Origin: Hordeum vulgare subsp. vulgare
Lineage: Eukaryota; Streptophyta; Magnoliopsida; Poales; Poaceae
Direction: 5' to 3'
DNA: 64,000 nt
Assembly (NCBI RefSeq): GCF_904849725.1
Contig: NC_058518.1
Span: 10,932,147-10,996,146 of the forward strand
The number at the start of each line of letters is the position of its first letter. The first letter of the stretch is position 1. This document shows, piece after piece, positions 52,685 to 63,960 of this stretch. The notes under the pieces are model-generated. The model was not told the DNA's origin. It saw nothing but the letters and a program-made list of their open reading frames with translations, and did no database searches. The position numbers and the translations under genes were made by a program.

Positions 52685-52983
52685 CTGCCTGTAGGTAGCC
52701 CCTTTCCAACTCCTTGGCCGAAGTTGAGTCTAGTGTTTGAAAAACTTTACTAACACTGATGTTGTGGCTTACGGGCCCACATCTCAATTGGGTGGTATTA
52801 GTATCTTTTACTCCTTTCCTATACTCTGGGCTCTACTTTCTCTTCTCTTTCGGGTCAAAGATTTTACTAACTCTGACATTAGGTTCTCGAATCACATCAA
52901 TACGGAGCGCTGGACTATCTACTCTTTTTCTCGTGAATATGTATTACACACACTGTCATTGACATCCGTCAATCTTATTTTCA
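52685..52983 (+). other. Gypsy leader
   Basis: About 300 bp between the primer-binding site and the extra ORF. No conserved frame. It contains repeated ACTAAC.CTGA.TT phrases (52746 and 52866). Confidence 0.6.
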
Positions 52984-53773
52984 GATGCATACCGCAAGGC
53001 AGCACGTGCGCCTGACACAGGCCACCGAGACGACTGGGTTCCCGGCCATTTTGGTCGATCTCCTGACCAGGCTGGGATATCGCTGGTACCCCGAGTACAC
53101 TGTGTTCGAGGATTTCCGCGAGTACAACCAGTACCAGTACCGGGCTGAGGTTTGCATCTTCGACCAGAGGGGCGGTGAGACCCTCGAGCGCCACGTGTTC
53201 TGTGGTATTGGAGTATCGGTCGAGATGGCCGTCCATGATGCGGCCTACATCGCCATCACCCGTCTCCGTGGAGCGTACCCTCACCTGGAGGAGACCCCTT
53301 TCAGATACATCCCGCATGCTCCTGCTGGGGATGAGACTGGGTCTGATCTCACTGCCTACGCTTCTGACGTTCGGGAGCGCAGCGACCGTTCCTAAGTCGC
53401 TGTCTGCGCCCCCTACGTGACGCGTCGCTACGACGCGCGGATTCTGGTGCAGTACACTGAGGCAATGGATCGTGCTTTCCGAGCTCTGACTGTGGAGTTG
53501 TATGCTACGCGCGCTCGTCTTTACGACGCGTTAACAGAGCTGCAGCCATCACACTGTCCGAGGGTTCCACCTATGCGCATCCGCGAGCCGAGCAGGACAG
53601 AGCTACCATCAGCTCTCGAGTGGACTGATGTTGGGGGTAGAACCCCTGCACTTGGACCTCAGCTGCTCGACTGGATGCGGTACCCTCACCAGAGTCACAA
53701 CGGGACACAGGGTCCTGTCCCTACCTTCTATCACCGCCAGCTACCAGGATTCGATCATCCTCTCCGACGTTGA
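52984..53773 (+). pseudogene. Extra ORF between PBS and gag in the gypsy element, one in-frame stop
   Basis: One frame runs from ATG 52984 to a stop at 53771-53773, broken only by TAA at 53392-53394. The first part (136 codons) has LVDLLTRLGYRWYPEYTVFE, then YQYRAEVCIF and GIGVSVEMAVHDAAYIAITR. That order (helix, P-x-Y, three strands, G-x-G..., AA...A helix) resembles a double-stranded-RNA-binding domain. This is my inference from the pattern, not a confirmed match. The second part is helical with EAMDRAFRALTVELYATRAR. It is not gag, pol or an envelope. Sense ORFs before gag are known in some plant gypsy lineages, but their roles are mostly unclear. Confidence 0.6.
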
Positions 53774-54055
53774 TGTAGCCTTATCGCTACATCTCGTTGT
53801 GGTACTCTTCCACCGTGTGCCTGTGCGCCGCCTAGTGAGTCCAGGGTATCGTCAAATGCGTCCGGGCTATCGCCAAATTTCGAGTTTTTAGTCGTTAGCC
53901 TGTAATCGAACTTATGTATGGGTCTGTATGTCGAACTCAACTACTATGGAGTATCTATCGCATTTCCCTTTCATTATGCTTGATTACTTCATGGATGCGT
54001 GCGATGCCTTTGCAATTACTTTAAGCTAAACTACCCCTGCTAAATATTTAACAGG
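53774..54055 (+). other. Spacer between extra ORF and gag
   Basis: AT-rich, about 280 bp, with a repeated phrase GGGTATCGTCAAATGCG / GGGCTATCGCCAAATTTCG near 53845-53880. No conserved reading frame. Confidence 0.55.
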
Positions 54056-54529
54056 ATGGTTAGATCAGCTGGCCGCCCGCGTGGCCCTGCCAACGATGCA
54101 CCATCCCCGCCTCCTGAGTATATGGCGGGGATGATCCAACAGTTTGAGCTGAACCGTCAGTTTATGCAAGGGCTCATGGATCAGTTCCAAAGGCCGAACA
54201 TGAACCAACCACAAGGCGTGACACTGCAAGACTTCTGCCGTCTCAACCCTGCGATCTACCGCAGCTCAACTCAGCCTCTTGATGCTGATGACTGGCTCCG
54301 TGACATTTCTTATGAGCTGGAGTCTGCCATTGTGCCCCTGGCGAGCTATGTCAACTTTGCCGCCTACTTTCTGAAGGGTCCCGCTGCTCAATGGTGGGAC
54401 AGCCACAGGCGCTCTCAGCCCGATGGAACTATCATCACTTGGGCAGAGTTCAAGGCTGCTTTCCGTGCTCGATACATTCCCCAGGGAATCATGGACCGGA
54501 AGAAGCATGAGTTCCGCAACTTAGTCTAG
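54056..54529 (+). pseudogene. Gypsy gag, N-terminal part
   Basis: ATG 54056 begins MVRSAGRPRGPANDAP. The retrotransposon gag domain is visible: FCRLNPAIYRSSTQPLDADD, AAYFLKGPAAQWWDS and TWAEFKAAFRARYIP. The frame ends at TAG 54527-54529 and continues in the same frame, so the stop is a point change in one long polyprotein. Confidence 0.88.
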
Positions 54530-54541
54530 GGCAACAAGACT

Positions 54542-55411
54542 GTGGATGCTTATCAGCGGGAATTTCTGGAATTATCTCGCTATGCTGAAGAAGACATTGC
54601 GACTGATGCACGCCGGCAGGAGAAGTTCCGTGAAGGCCTCCACCCTGATATCAAGCTGACACTCCTCGTTCAGGACTATGCTGATTTCGCCACCCTGGTG
54701 AACAAGGCTATTCAGGTTGAGACTGGTCTGCAGGAATACAAAGATAGCAGCAAGTGCAACCGTGACATGGGCTCATCTTCGGGCTCATCTGCACAGAAGC
54801 GGAAGATCTGGATTCCCAACAACATGTACCATGCTCCTGCTCCTGCTCCGAGGCCGTCCTATGCTGCACCTCGCCTGCCTCCTCCACCACATAGGCAGCC
54901 GAGGCTCCCAGCTCCACCGCCTCGAGTTCCTCCTTCCCGCCCTGAGGACGGGCTGTGCTTCAAGTGTGGTCGTCCAGGTCACCGTGCTAGAGACTGCAGG
55001 CAGAATCAGAATCAGCTGGCACTTCCCGCAACTGGCCGTGGCAACAACCAGAACCGCAACTTCAACACTAAGCCTGCTTATGTTCGTGGTCAGGCCAACA
55101 ACATTGATATGGGTCAAGCTCAAGACCAGCCTGCTACCGTGATGGGTACACTTCTCGTTAACTCAGTACCTGCTTCTGTATTGTTTGATACAGGAGCATC
55201 GCATTCCTTTATGTCGGAAAATTTTGCATACATGCATGACATTAGGAGCGAAGAGATGAACATCCCGATAGTGGTAAACACCCCTGGGGGCGAATGCCGA
55301 ACCTCTGTGGTTTGCCCCCATGTTCCAGTTGAAATTGAAGGATTAGAATTCCTTGCCAACCCCATCCTACTAAAGTCATCCAACATTGATCTCATATTGG
55401 GGATGGACTAG
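54542..55411 (+). pseudogene. Gypsy gag C-part, zinc knuckle and protease
   Basis: The segment reads YQREFLELSRYAEEDIATD, a Pro-rich linker, the zinc knuckle CFKCGRPGHRARDC and the aspartic protease LFDTGASHSFMS. The protease continues to IDLILGMD, where TAG 55409-55411 interrupts the frame. Confidence 0.88.
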
Positions 55412-56326
55412 TTGAAAGCTCATACGGCATCGATCGTTTGTGCCACCAAAACCGTCCACCTCCTACACCCTTCAGATGAACTAGTAAGCTACCATGCTCA
55501 TCTCGTCCGTAATGCTGAGGCACGACTGTATGCTTTGAATGCATTAAATGCGTCGCCTCTTGAAGGGATTGAAAACATTCCAGTGGTCCGAGAGTTCCAA
55601 GATGTCTTTCCAGAAGAACTTCCGGGGATTCCCCCTGCTCGAGCTGTCGAGTTTGTCATTGACTTGGTACCCGGTACCACTCCTATTGCCAAGCGTCCTT
55701 ATAAAATGCCTCCACATGAACTCCTTGAACTTAAGCAAGAAATTGACAACTCGCTCCGTCTGGGTTTCATCCGTCCGAGTTCCTCTGCTTGGGGAGCACC
55801 TTCTCTCTTTGTTAAGAAGAAGGATGGGACAAATCGATTGGTTCAAGACTATCATCCTATCAACCAGGCCACTATTCAGAACAAATATCCTCTCCCGCGG
55901 ATAAATGATTTGTATGATCAACTTGCTGGTTCCACCATTTTCTCTAAGCTCGACGTGAGATTGGGATACCACCAGATCCGTGTTCGCAAGGAGGATATTC
56001 CAAAGACCGCCTTTGTTACTCGATATGGATCATACGAGTACACCGTCATGTCCTTCGGCTTAACCAATGCACCGGCAACTTTCTCTCGATTGATGAATTA
56101 TATATTCATGGACTACCTCGAAAAATTTGTCGTGGTATATCTGGATGATATTCTGGTGTTTTCAAAGAACAAAGAAGAGCATGCTGAACATCTTCGTCTT
56201 GTATTGGATAAGCTTCGGGAGCATAAACTCTATGCGAAGTATTCCAAATGTGAGTTCTGGCTAGACGAAGTGACTTACCTTGGTCATGTGATTTCCAAGG
56301 ATGGTATTGCGGTCAACCCCGAATGA
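55412..56326 (+). pseudogene. Gypsy reverse transcriptase
   Basis: It follows the protease in the same frame without an ATG. Motifs: [58 protein letters not shown] and the catalytic [15 protein letters not shown] at 56324-56326 stops it where the frame otherwise continues. Confidence 0.9.
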
Positions 56327-57064
56327 ATTCAAGCTATTCTTGACTGGACTCCCCCGAAGAATGTCAAGCAAGTCAGAAGTTTTCTCGGACTCGCCAGCTA
56401 TTGCCGTCGATTCGTCGAGAACTTCTCCAAGATTGCGAAGCCCTTAACCAACCTGCTTCACAAAGGTGTTAAGTACGAATGGACTGATAAATGTCAGGAA
56501 AGTTTCCAAGCGCTCAAGGACAAACTGACGTCCGCTCCAGTACTTGCTCCTCCAGATACGAAAAGGGATTTCGTCATATACTGTGATGCTTCTCGTCAAG
56601 GAATAGGTTGTGTCCTAATGCAGGATCGCAAGGTGATCGCTTATGCTTCACGTCAACTGCGTGCTCATGAAGAGAACTACCCAGTTCATGATCTCGAGCT
56701 TGCCGCAGTCATTCATGCAATGAAGGAATGGCGACAATACCTTGTCGGTAATCGTTGTGAAATCTACACCGACCATCAAAATCTGAAGTACTTGTTCACT
56801 CAACCGGAGCTGAACCTGCGTCAACAAAGATGGATGGAGCGTATAGCAGATTTTGACTGTAGTATATCATATACCCCTGGCAAGGCTAATGTAATGGCTG
56901 ATGCCTTAAGTCGCAAGTCATACTGCAACCACCTCCAGGTTCATCAGGTTCACGATCGTCTGCAAGAGGAATTCCGTAAGCTGAACCTCCACATTGTTCC
57001 TCAGGGTTACCTTGTTCCGCCTCCTGAAGAGTATCAAAAGATGAACCTTCGTGTTGTTAATTAG
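56327..57064 (+). pseudogene. Gypsy RT thumb and RNase H
   Basis: The same frame continues with [19 protein letters not shown], then RNase [33 protein letters not shown] and [11 protein letters not shown]. The D-E-D residues are present. TAG at 57062-57064 interrupts. Confidence 0.9.
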
Positions 57065-57358
57065 GGATCCCTCAGTAACCTAGTGGTTGAACCAGATCTT
57101 GTGAGCTCCATAAAGAATATACAGAACTTTGACGATGATGTGGACAGGATTAAGAGCTATATTGCAGAGGGTAAACCCTCCTTTTTCACTGTTGATGAAG
57201 GTGGCGCCTTATATTTCAAGGGTCGCCTATTCGTCCCAAATAAGAAGGAAAATCTCAGGATGACTGGGAAGGTGATGGAAGAAGCTCATGACACACCATT
57301 GTCTATTCACCCGGGTAGTACCAAGACATCCGGCAAAGATTCTGGTGGCCCAATATGA
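57065..57358 (+). pseudogene. Gypsy linker to integrase, frameshifted end
   Basis: LVVEPDLVSSIKNIQNFDDD, then GGALYFKGRLFVPNK and SIHPGSTK, the usual entry to the integrase zinc-binding domain. After STK the frame is lost through a small deletion near 57325-57350, and the remainder is read in another phase. Confidence 0.82.
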
Positions 57359-58611
57359 AACAAGACATTGCACGCTATGTGGCAGAATGTGATATATGCC
57401 GGCGTATCAAAGCAGAACACCAAAAGCCTGCTAGAACTCTGCAACCTATCTCTATTCCCGAGTGGAAATGGGATCACGTTGAAATGGACTTCGTCACTGG
57501 TTTTCCCAGGTCTCAGAAAGGTAATGATGCTATTCTTGTCGTCATTGATCGACTGTCCAAAGTTGCACATTTCCTGGCCGTCAAAGAAACGATTAATGCT
57601 AGTCAGCTGGCAGATCTTTATATGTCAAGAGTTGTTTCACTTCACGGTATTCCGTTGGTAATCAGTTCAGACCGTGGCAGCTTGTTCACTTCAAAATTCT
57701 GGGAAAGTTTTCAGAAGGCTATGGGGACTCATCTGTCCTTCAGCACTGCATTTCATCCTCAATCCCAGGGACAAGTTGAACGAGTCAACCAAATTCTTGA
57801 GGACATGCTTCGAGCTTGTGTCATATCTTTCGGTAAGAAATGGGAGGAATCTCTCCCGTATGCCGAGTTCTCTTACAACAATAGCTATCAAGCTAGTCTG
57901 AAGATGGCCCCTTTCGAAGTATTGTATGGGCGAAGGTGTCAAACTCCTCTGAATTGGTCAGAAACTGGGGAACGGTCACTCTTCGGTCCGGATATTATTC
58001 AACATGCCGAAGATCAAGTCCGCATTATTCATGAGAATCTGAAGGCTGCTCAGTCTCGTCAGAAGAGTCAGTACGACCGTCATCATCAAGATATGGTCTA
58101 TCAACCTGGCGAAAAGGCTTATCTTCGTGTCACACCAATGAGAGGTGCACACCATTTCGGAATCAAGGGCAAGTTAGCTCCTCGTTATATTGGTCCTTTC
58201 ACTGTTCTCGAAAGACGTGGAAGAGTGGCTTATCAATTGGAACTGCCGGCGAACCTTTCTCAGGTTCACGATGTCTTCCATGTTTCTCAGCTCCGTCGCT
58301 GCTTCAAGGACCCTATTCGAGCAGTGGATCACGATATGCTTGAGCTACAGCAAGACCTCTCTTATAAAGAGCATCCGGTCCGCATTCTCGATCAAGCTGA
58401 ACGTAAGACTCGTCGCAAGGTCACCAAGTTCCTTAAGGTGCAGTGGTCAAATCACTCTGAAGATGAAGCCACTTGGGAACGCGAGGATCACCTTCGTGAT
58501 GAATACCCCGGGCTCTTTCCCTCTACCTCTTTATTCTCGGGACGAGAATTCTTGTTAGTAGGGGAGAATTGTGACACCCTCGACTTTTGCTACAGTAATG
58601 ATTGTAATTAG
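57355..58611 (+). pseudogene. Gypsy integrase with chromodomain-like C-terminus
   Basis: It has the zinc finger end CDICRRIKAEHQKPA, the core MDFVTGF, ISSDRGSLF and QGQVERVNQILE (D, D and E present), a GPF/Y-like module (PRYIGPFTVLERRGRVAYQL) and VSQLRRCF. The C-terminal FLKVQWSNHSEDEATWERE resembles the chromodomain that directs chromoviruses to marked chromatin. The frame runs 14 codons into the 3' LTR before its stop at 58609-58611. Confidence 0.9.
58556..58569 (+). other. Gypsy polypurine tract
   Basis: TAGTAGGGGAGAAT abuts the 3' LTR start TGTGACACC. It overlaps the last codons of the integrase frame. Confidence 0.85.
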
Positions 58612-61600
58612 GCTACAGTGATCAATCGCTAATGATGCCACGTCATCGAATTCCCATCTCAGGCCCCCGTTGATTCGAGTTTGTCCGGATTCCAAAGTTG
58701 AAAACAAAAGTAGAGTACGTTATGAGTTCATTGCAAATATTAAAAGAATATATATGTAAAGAAAAGGGAAAGTATTAAAGAAATAATAATGATAAAAGAA
58801 AGAAAAGAAAACTGAAAGAAAGAAATAATAAAAAAGGTAAAACAAAACAAAACAAATCAAACAAAATAAAACTAAGCAAAAGAAAAAAAATGAAAACAAC
58901 CCCCACTCCCCCGGCCCAGCTGGGCCACCCACCGGCCCAGCCGGCCTCCCCAAACCCTAATCCCCCCTGGCGGCAGCCACCCCCCACGCCAACTCCCTCC
59001 CCCCCTCTCTGTGCGCCGCCGCCAGCCACCCACCCTCGTGGGGGGGGGCCACCCCACCCCCACGACAGCGCCCTCCCTCTCTCTCTCGGTCCTCTCCACC
59101 CCACCCAACCGACACTCCCTCCCCCACGAACCGAGCCCCATCCCACGCCAGATCCCATCCCGTCGCCCCCCTCCTCTCCTCCCGTGGCCTCCTCTCCCAG
59201 ATCCCTCCCTCCACCGACCCTCCTCCCGCCGGCAGCCCCCCCGGCGGCCTCTCCTCCTCCCGCCGGCAGCCCCCCCGGCGACCTCTCCTCCTTCCGCCGG
59301 CAGCCCCGCCACGACCCTCTCCTCCCGCCGGCGGCCTCCTCCCCCCACGGCCTCCTCCCTCCCCCGGCGAGCCCCACCTCGGCCGGCGGCCCCTCCTCCT
59401 TCCCGCCGGCGAGCCGCCCCCCACCTCGGCCCTCCAACCCCGCCGGCCTACCAACCGCCTCCCCGTCGGCCTTTTCCCGCTCGGTCCGGGAGGGACCGGG
59501 CAGGGAGACACCTCACCGGATCCGACCGGATCCGACCGGTTCCCCCTCGCCGGCGCGTCACCATCATCACCGTCCCCTTCATCACCGGAGCCGCGTCGCC
59601 GTCTCCACCATCACCTTCGTGCGAACTCCGGCTTCACCGGGCCGTCACGTCACCGTCAGTGAGCCCCTCCTCGGGCTCCTCCCACCTTGTCGTTCTCCTC
59701 GACGTCCCGGTTCCGTTCCGGCAAACGGGGCCTCGATCCGTCGACGGTGGACTCCGGTAGGAGGATTTGAAGTTTGTGTTCTTCTAGGTGGAGTTAGAGA
59801 GAGTTCTCTGTCTGTGTTAACAGAGAGATGAGTGTTGAGAGTTTTGAGAGAAAAAGAAAATAAAAATAAATGATGTATTAAATGCGTATGTATGTATGTA
59901 TGTATGTATGAGATGTGATGTATGTATTTGCGTATATGGATATTTAGGGGAATACGATATTTGCACGGTTAGGTATCTATAAATAAAAAGATGAGAAAAT
60001 AGCCTTAGGTCACTTACCGGTGGGGCCAATGCACCCTCTGTCTATGACAGGGAGGCCCCACGCGAGAGTTAATATAAATTATAAAAATAATGTTTTTCTT
60101 AAATAAATAAATAAATAGATATATTAGTTAAAATAATTAATTAGAATAATTAGAGTATGACACGCGGGTCCCCCACTAAACTAATCTGATTAAATAATAT
60201 TTAATCTTAAATAAAACTTGTGCCTATGACGTTCGGGACCCGCTGGTCAGTTGACCAGTCAACTGCTGATGTCAGCCTGACATCGCGATGATGTCATAAT
60301 AGGATTTTATTAAATCTTTTAAATCTGTTTTTAATTCCTAAATAATTAATAAAACTTTGAAAATTAATATTAAATAATCCGTAAGTCAGATCGAAATATT
60401 TTCAACATGAAAGTTGATCAGCAAAACGAGACGAACCCGGATACACGGTACGTTCGTCTGTCACGCGTCCCTAGCATAGCACACATGGAACTTTTCCATC
60501 GTTTCCAGTATAACCGGTAGTAGCCCGAGACCCGGAAAATATCGTGAGATATTCTTCCGACCCGTCTATGACGGATGTTGCTGCGTTAGCTCATGTCTAG
60601 CCTGCATCTTTCCATGTCATGCTTTGTGTTGCATCGGTGCTATTATTTATTGTTTCTTCCCCCTCTTCTTACCGGTAGACCCGGAGACTGACGCTGCTGC
60701 CGGGTACATCTACGACCCTGCCGATCAGTCCTTTGCCGCAGAGCAGCAAGGCAAGCAAACTCCCCTTGATCATTCCTATATCACCTATGTCTTTCTTCCT
60801 ACTGCTTGCATTAGTATTTTGCTATTGTTGTAGTTAGCTACTATATCTGATGCATAGCCTGTTTTTGATGAACTGCTACTTTCAGTCCTGTACTTTTAAT
60901 ATGCTTAGTATAGGTGGAGCAGTCATCCCCTCTGACCCCGTAGATCAGTTGCCCCGCTTGTTTTCAAATCTCGATCTCTGATCGACGAGCCAGACCGACA
61001 CAGCACATTCCCCCCCCCCCCCCTTTGTTGTACGACGCTACAGAGATACTATCGGGTACCGAGGGTGACACCTCACTAAGTACTCCTGATGATATCTCTG
61101 TAGTATAGCTAGTCGGTCGTGGTTATCGAGGGTGATTCCTCTTTCACCATTCCCGATGACGTCTCTCTCGTGCCACCCCGCGAGTGTGGGACCCCCGAGG
61201 GTGATTCCTCTAAGCCCACCTTGACGGGTACATCGTTCGGAATCCAACGAGGGTGATACCTCGGATTCCCCCGATGTTACGACCACACAGTTACTCGACC
61301 ATGTTACTGGGATCTTCGGTGATTAGTTGTAAGACGGGTGGATTCCCGCAAGACTGTGTTGCTGGCCTAATTAAAATGCTAATGGATTTGGGTATTTGAT
61401 CTGGGTTGGTCGGAGACCTTTTCGCACTAACCGGCTACGCGGGAAGAATTATGGGTACTCGGCGTCGCGGTATCAGCCGAAGCTTTTTAGATGCCAGCAG
61501 TGTAGCGGCGCGCGCCCGAGTGGTCCCGAGATGCATCGCGCTTGTGATTAAGGGATGCTAGGACTGACGTCGGCCGCCCACGCCATGTGCAGGAGCGTGA

Positions 61601-62604
61601 AGGGGAACTGGGCCCACGAACCCTTTGTGCTTAGGATTTAGACCGGCGGGCTGGCCTCTCTGATTAGTCTTAGGTGGGGCTGCGACGTGTCGATATTCCG
61701 AGGCCAAGCAGGACCCAGAAAAGTATGTCCGGCCAGAGTGTTATCGAGCGTGACGGGACATGTGGTGCACCCCTGCAGGGATGAAAATTAACTATTCGGA
61801 TAGCCGTGTCCACGGTTACAGGACGACTTGGAGTTGTGCCCCGATCTTTTACAACTACAATTGTTACTTAACTGGAATTAGTTTGCCTCGGGATTGCTTC
61901 CTCGCAGGGAGTCGAGGGAGGATCTTTAGGCGTGACCTCACTTTAATATTGCTGCAACAATATGACTATTAATGTGTTACCCCCTGTTCTACTCTCGTCT
62001 TTTGCTGCAAGACCCTGAAGATGCTAGTCTTCGATAGGACTAGGCCTTCTCTCTCTATTCTCGCATTGCTGCAGTCAGTCCACATATACCCCCCTTCTTT
62101 GATACTGATGCATATTTAGAATAGTTCTGATGTAAGACTTGCGAGTACTTTGGATGAGTACTCACCGCTGCTTTGCTCCCCCCTTGTCCCCTTGATCCGT
62201 TTGCTGCGACCAGATGATGAAGCCCAGGAGATGGAGGTCCCCGCCACCGACGACTGCTACCCCGACGGTGCCTACTACTACGTAGAGGCCGTTGATGATC
62301 AGGAGTAGTTAGGAGGTTCCCAGGCAGGAGGCCTCGCCTCGTTCGATCGTTGTATCTTTTGTGCTAGCCTTCTCTAAGGCACCCCATGTTTTATGTCTGT
62401 ACTCAGATATCTGTTACTTCCGCTGACTCGTGTGATTATCGAGCTTTCGTATTCTAGCCCTCGAGGCCCCTGGCTTGTAATATGAAGCTGATGTTATTTT
62501 ATTTGTGTCTAGAGTTGTGTTGTGATATCTCCCCGTGAGTCCTTGGGTTTGATCGTACGCATTTGTGTGTATGATTAGCGTACGATTAAGCCGAGGGCGT
62601 CACA
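58570..62604 (+). repeat. Gypsy 3' LTR
   Basis: 4035 bp, 89 bp longer than the 5' LTR. Most of the excess is an extra GCCGGCGGCCTCC-type stretch at about 59330-59415. A 10-bp duplication GATCCGACCG at about 59519-59538 adds to it. Otherwise about 1% different. Confidence 0.93.
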
Positions 62605-63007
62605 GAAATGGCGACTGTGCTTCGGTTCGTGCTTTTCATCGCCCGAAACGACGCGGGATGCAAACCGTTTGGGACTTTAGTCCCGGGTTGAGCCACCAAC
62701 TGGGACTAAAGAGGTATACCAACGGTTGCCACCACTACGACAGGCCACGTGTTAGTCCTTTAGTCCCGGGTTGAGCCACCAACCGGGACTAAAGGGGGAT
62801 ACGAACGGTTGCCACCACCACTGCCTGCCGCGTAGCCCTTTAGTCCCGGTTTGGGACACGAGCCGGGACTAAAGGCTCCTTACGGGCCGGGACTAAAGCC
62901 TCGAGGGAGGCATTGAGAATTGGGGCGACGTGGCCGGGCCTTTAGACCCGGCCCAGAGGCAGGCCGGGACTAAATGGTCCCGGCCAAAGGCCCATTTTCC
63001 ACTAGTG
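62605..63007 (-). repeat. CACTA-5 outer end, minus arm
   Basis: After the GAAAT duplication the exonuclease leader resumes (GGCGACTGTGCTTCGGTTCG, minus sense). The left-type palindromic array then runs to the border at 63007. It is the inverted match of 38239-38640. Confidence 0.88.
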
Positions 63008-63960
63008 TATCAAGCCCACTCAATATGATGAATATTTCAGAATGCCTTTTCCTCCAACAATAATTATACATTTAGTTAGTGTCAGTAGCTAAACATATAC
63101 GTATATATGCATTGTTTCACGTGTGAAGAGGTCTTCATATTTTTCACTATGATTATGTCCCGCATATGTTGCTACATCTGTGAAATTTAGCTAGCATCTG
63201 TTTAATTTCATGTTATGGCGAATTTTGATGAATGGTTCTTCTTGGGACCCTATTTATTTAATTGCATATCGTGGCAAATTTGTTTTTTTACTGGGCGATT
63301 TAAATGCAATATTTTGCCATAACCTGATCATTTAAGCGAGCATTGTTCAAGTAAATGAGGGTGTGGGATCCAGAATAGAAAGCACACGTCCTTCATAGCG
63401 AAATCGTCTATAGTGTACGACAAAATCACATAAGAGATGCACTGAGCTGTTTGTGATACACATAAAATCACACACGAATGGTAGCACTTCTACGTGTGTG
63501 TAGGGCCTCTTCAACCGTTTGTGATAGCACATTATCCCACACCTGAGGTTAGAGGAAACCATGGCCGATGCAAAATGTATCCCCACTCATAAACTATTCA
63601 CGAAATCGTGCGCGATGATGTCATATCAAAAATCGTTTATTTTTCAAGAGTAATTAAACACGTTTGACTCGTGATGGACATGCGCAATTGGCCACCATTA
63701 CCACATGGGTGCCCAAAATATAATGTGTGCGATATGTTCATGCATCGCACATAATTATATTTGATGGAGTGTCGGCATCACCGGTCGCTATCACAGATGA
63801 TTTTTATGTCGTGTGGGATGGACACCTCCATCGCACATAGAGGCAAGACGACGGTTTAAAAATCTATCCCGAAAAGGAGGTAAAACCGTTTGTATAAAAC
63901 ATCGTTGCACCAATGATATGTTGCTTCGTGAGTGGTGCAGTCGTTGGCCATGGCTGCTGA
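63008..63960. other. Relic DNA, possibly an old CACTA subterminal region
   Basis: 63008-63390 is AT-rich with nothing I can assign. 63390-63900 carries repeated GTGTGCGAT / ATCGCACA and ACCGTTTGTGATA words in both orientations. This resembles the subterminal repeats of another CACTA family, but I find no matching terminal inverted repeat. Confidence 0.4.

Larger units (their letters stand above)
48721..62604 (+). mobile_element. Ty3/gypsy chromovirus, Tekay/Del-like, 13.9 kb
   Basis: LTRs start TGTGACACCCTCGAC and end GAGGGCGTCACA. GAAAT flanks both sides (48716-48720 and 62605-62609). A methionine tRNA primer-binding site follows the 5' LTR, and a polypurine tract precedes the 3' LTR. The order gag, protease, RT, RNase H, integrase and a C-terminal chromodomain-like segment marks a chromovirus. 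LTRs are unusually long (3946 and 4035 bp). My hand count finds about 40 substitutions, roughly 1%, suggesting insertion about 0.4 million years ago at the rate used above. It is the youngest datable insertion here. Confidence 0.93.
38239..63007. mobile_element. CACTA-5, compound element with two inverted arms
   Basis: The left border is CACTAGTGAAAAACGGGCC at 38239. The right border, read inverted, is CACTAGTGGAAAATGGGCC at 63007. Both are left-type ends of the CACTA-4 family: the first 400 bp inward from each side are near-identical inverted copies that include the exonuclease leader. The plus arm (38239-42913) has exonuclease copy 2 and the Ptta-Ulp1 3' part. The minus arm (42914-63007) has, in reverse, the Ptta gene start, internal promoter, 164- and 337-bp arrays and exonuclease copy 3. 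Right-type ends are absent. Flanking triplets are TGT and TAT, so a shared target duplication is possible but not proven. The gypsy insertion adds 13.9 kb. Confidence 0.8.
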
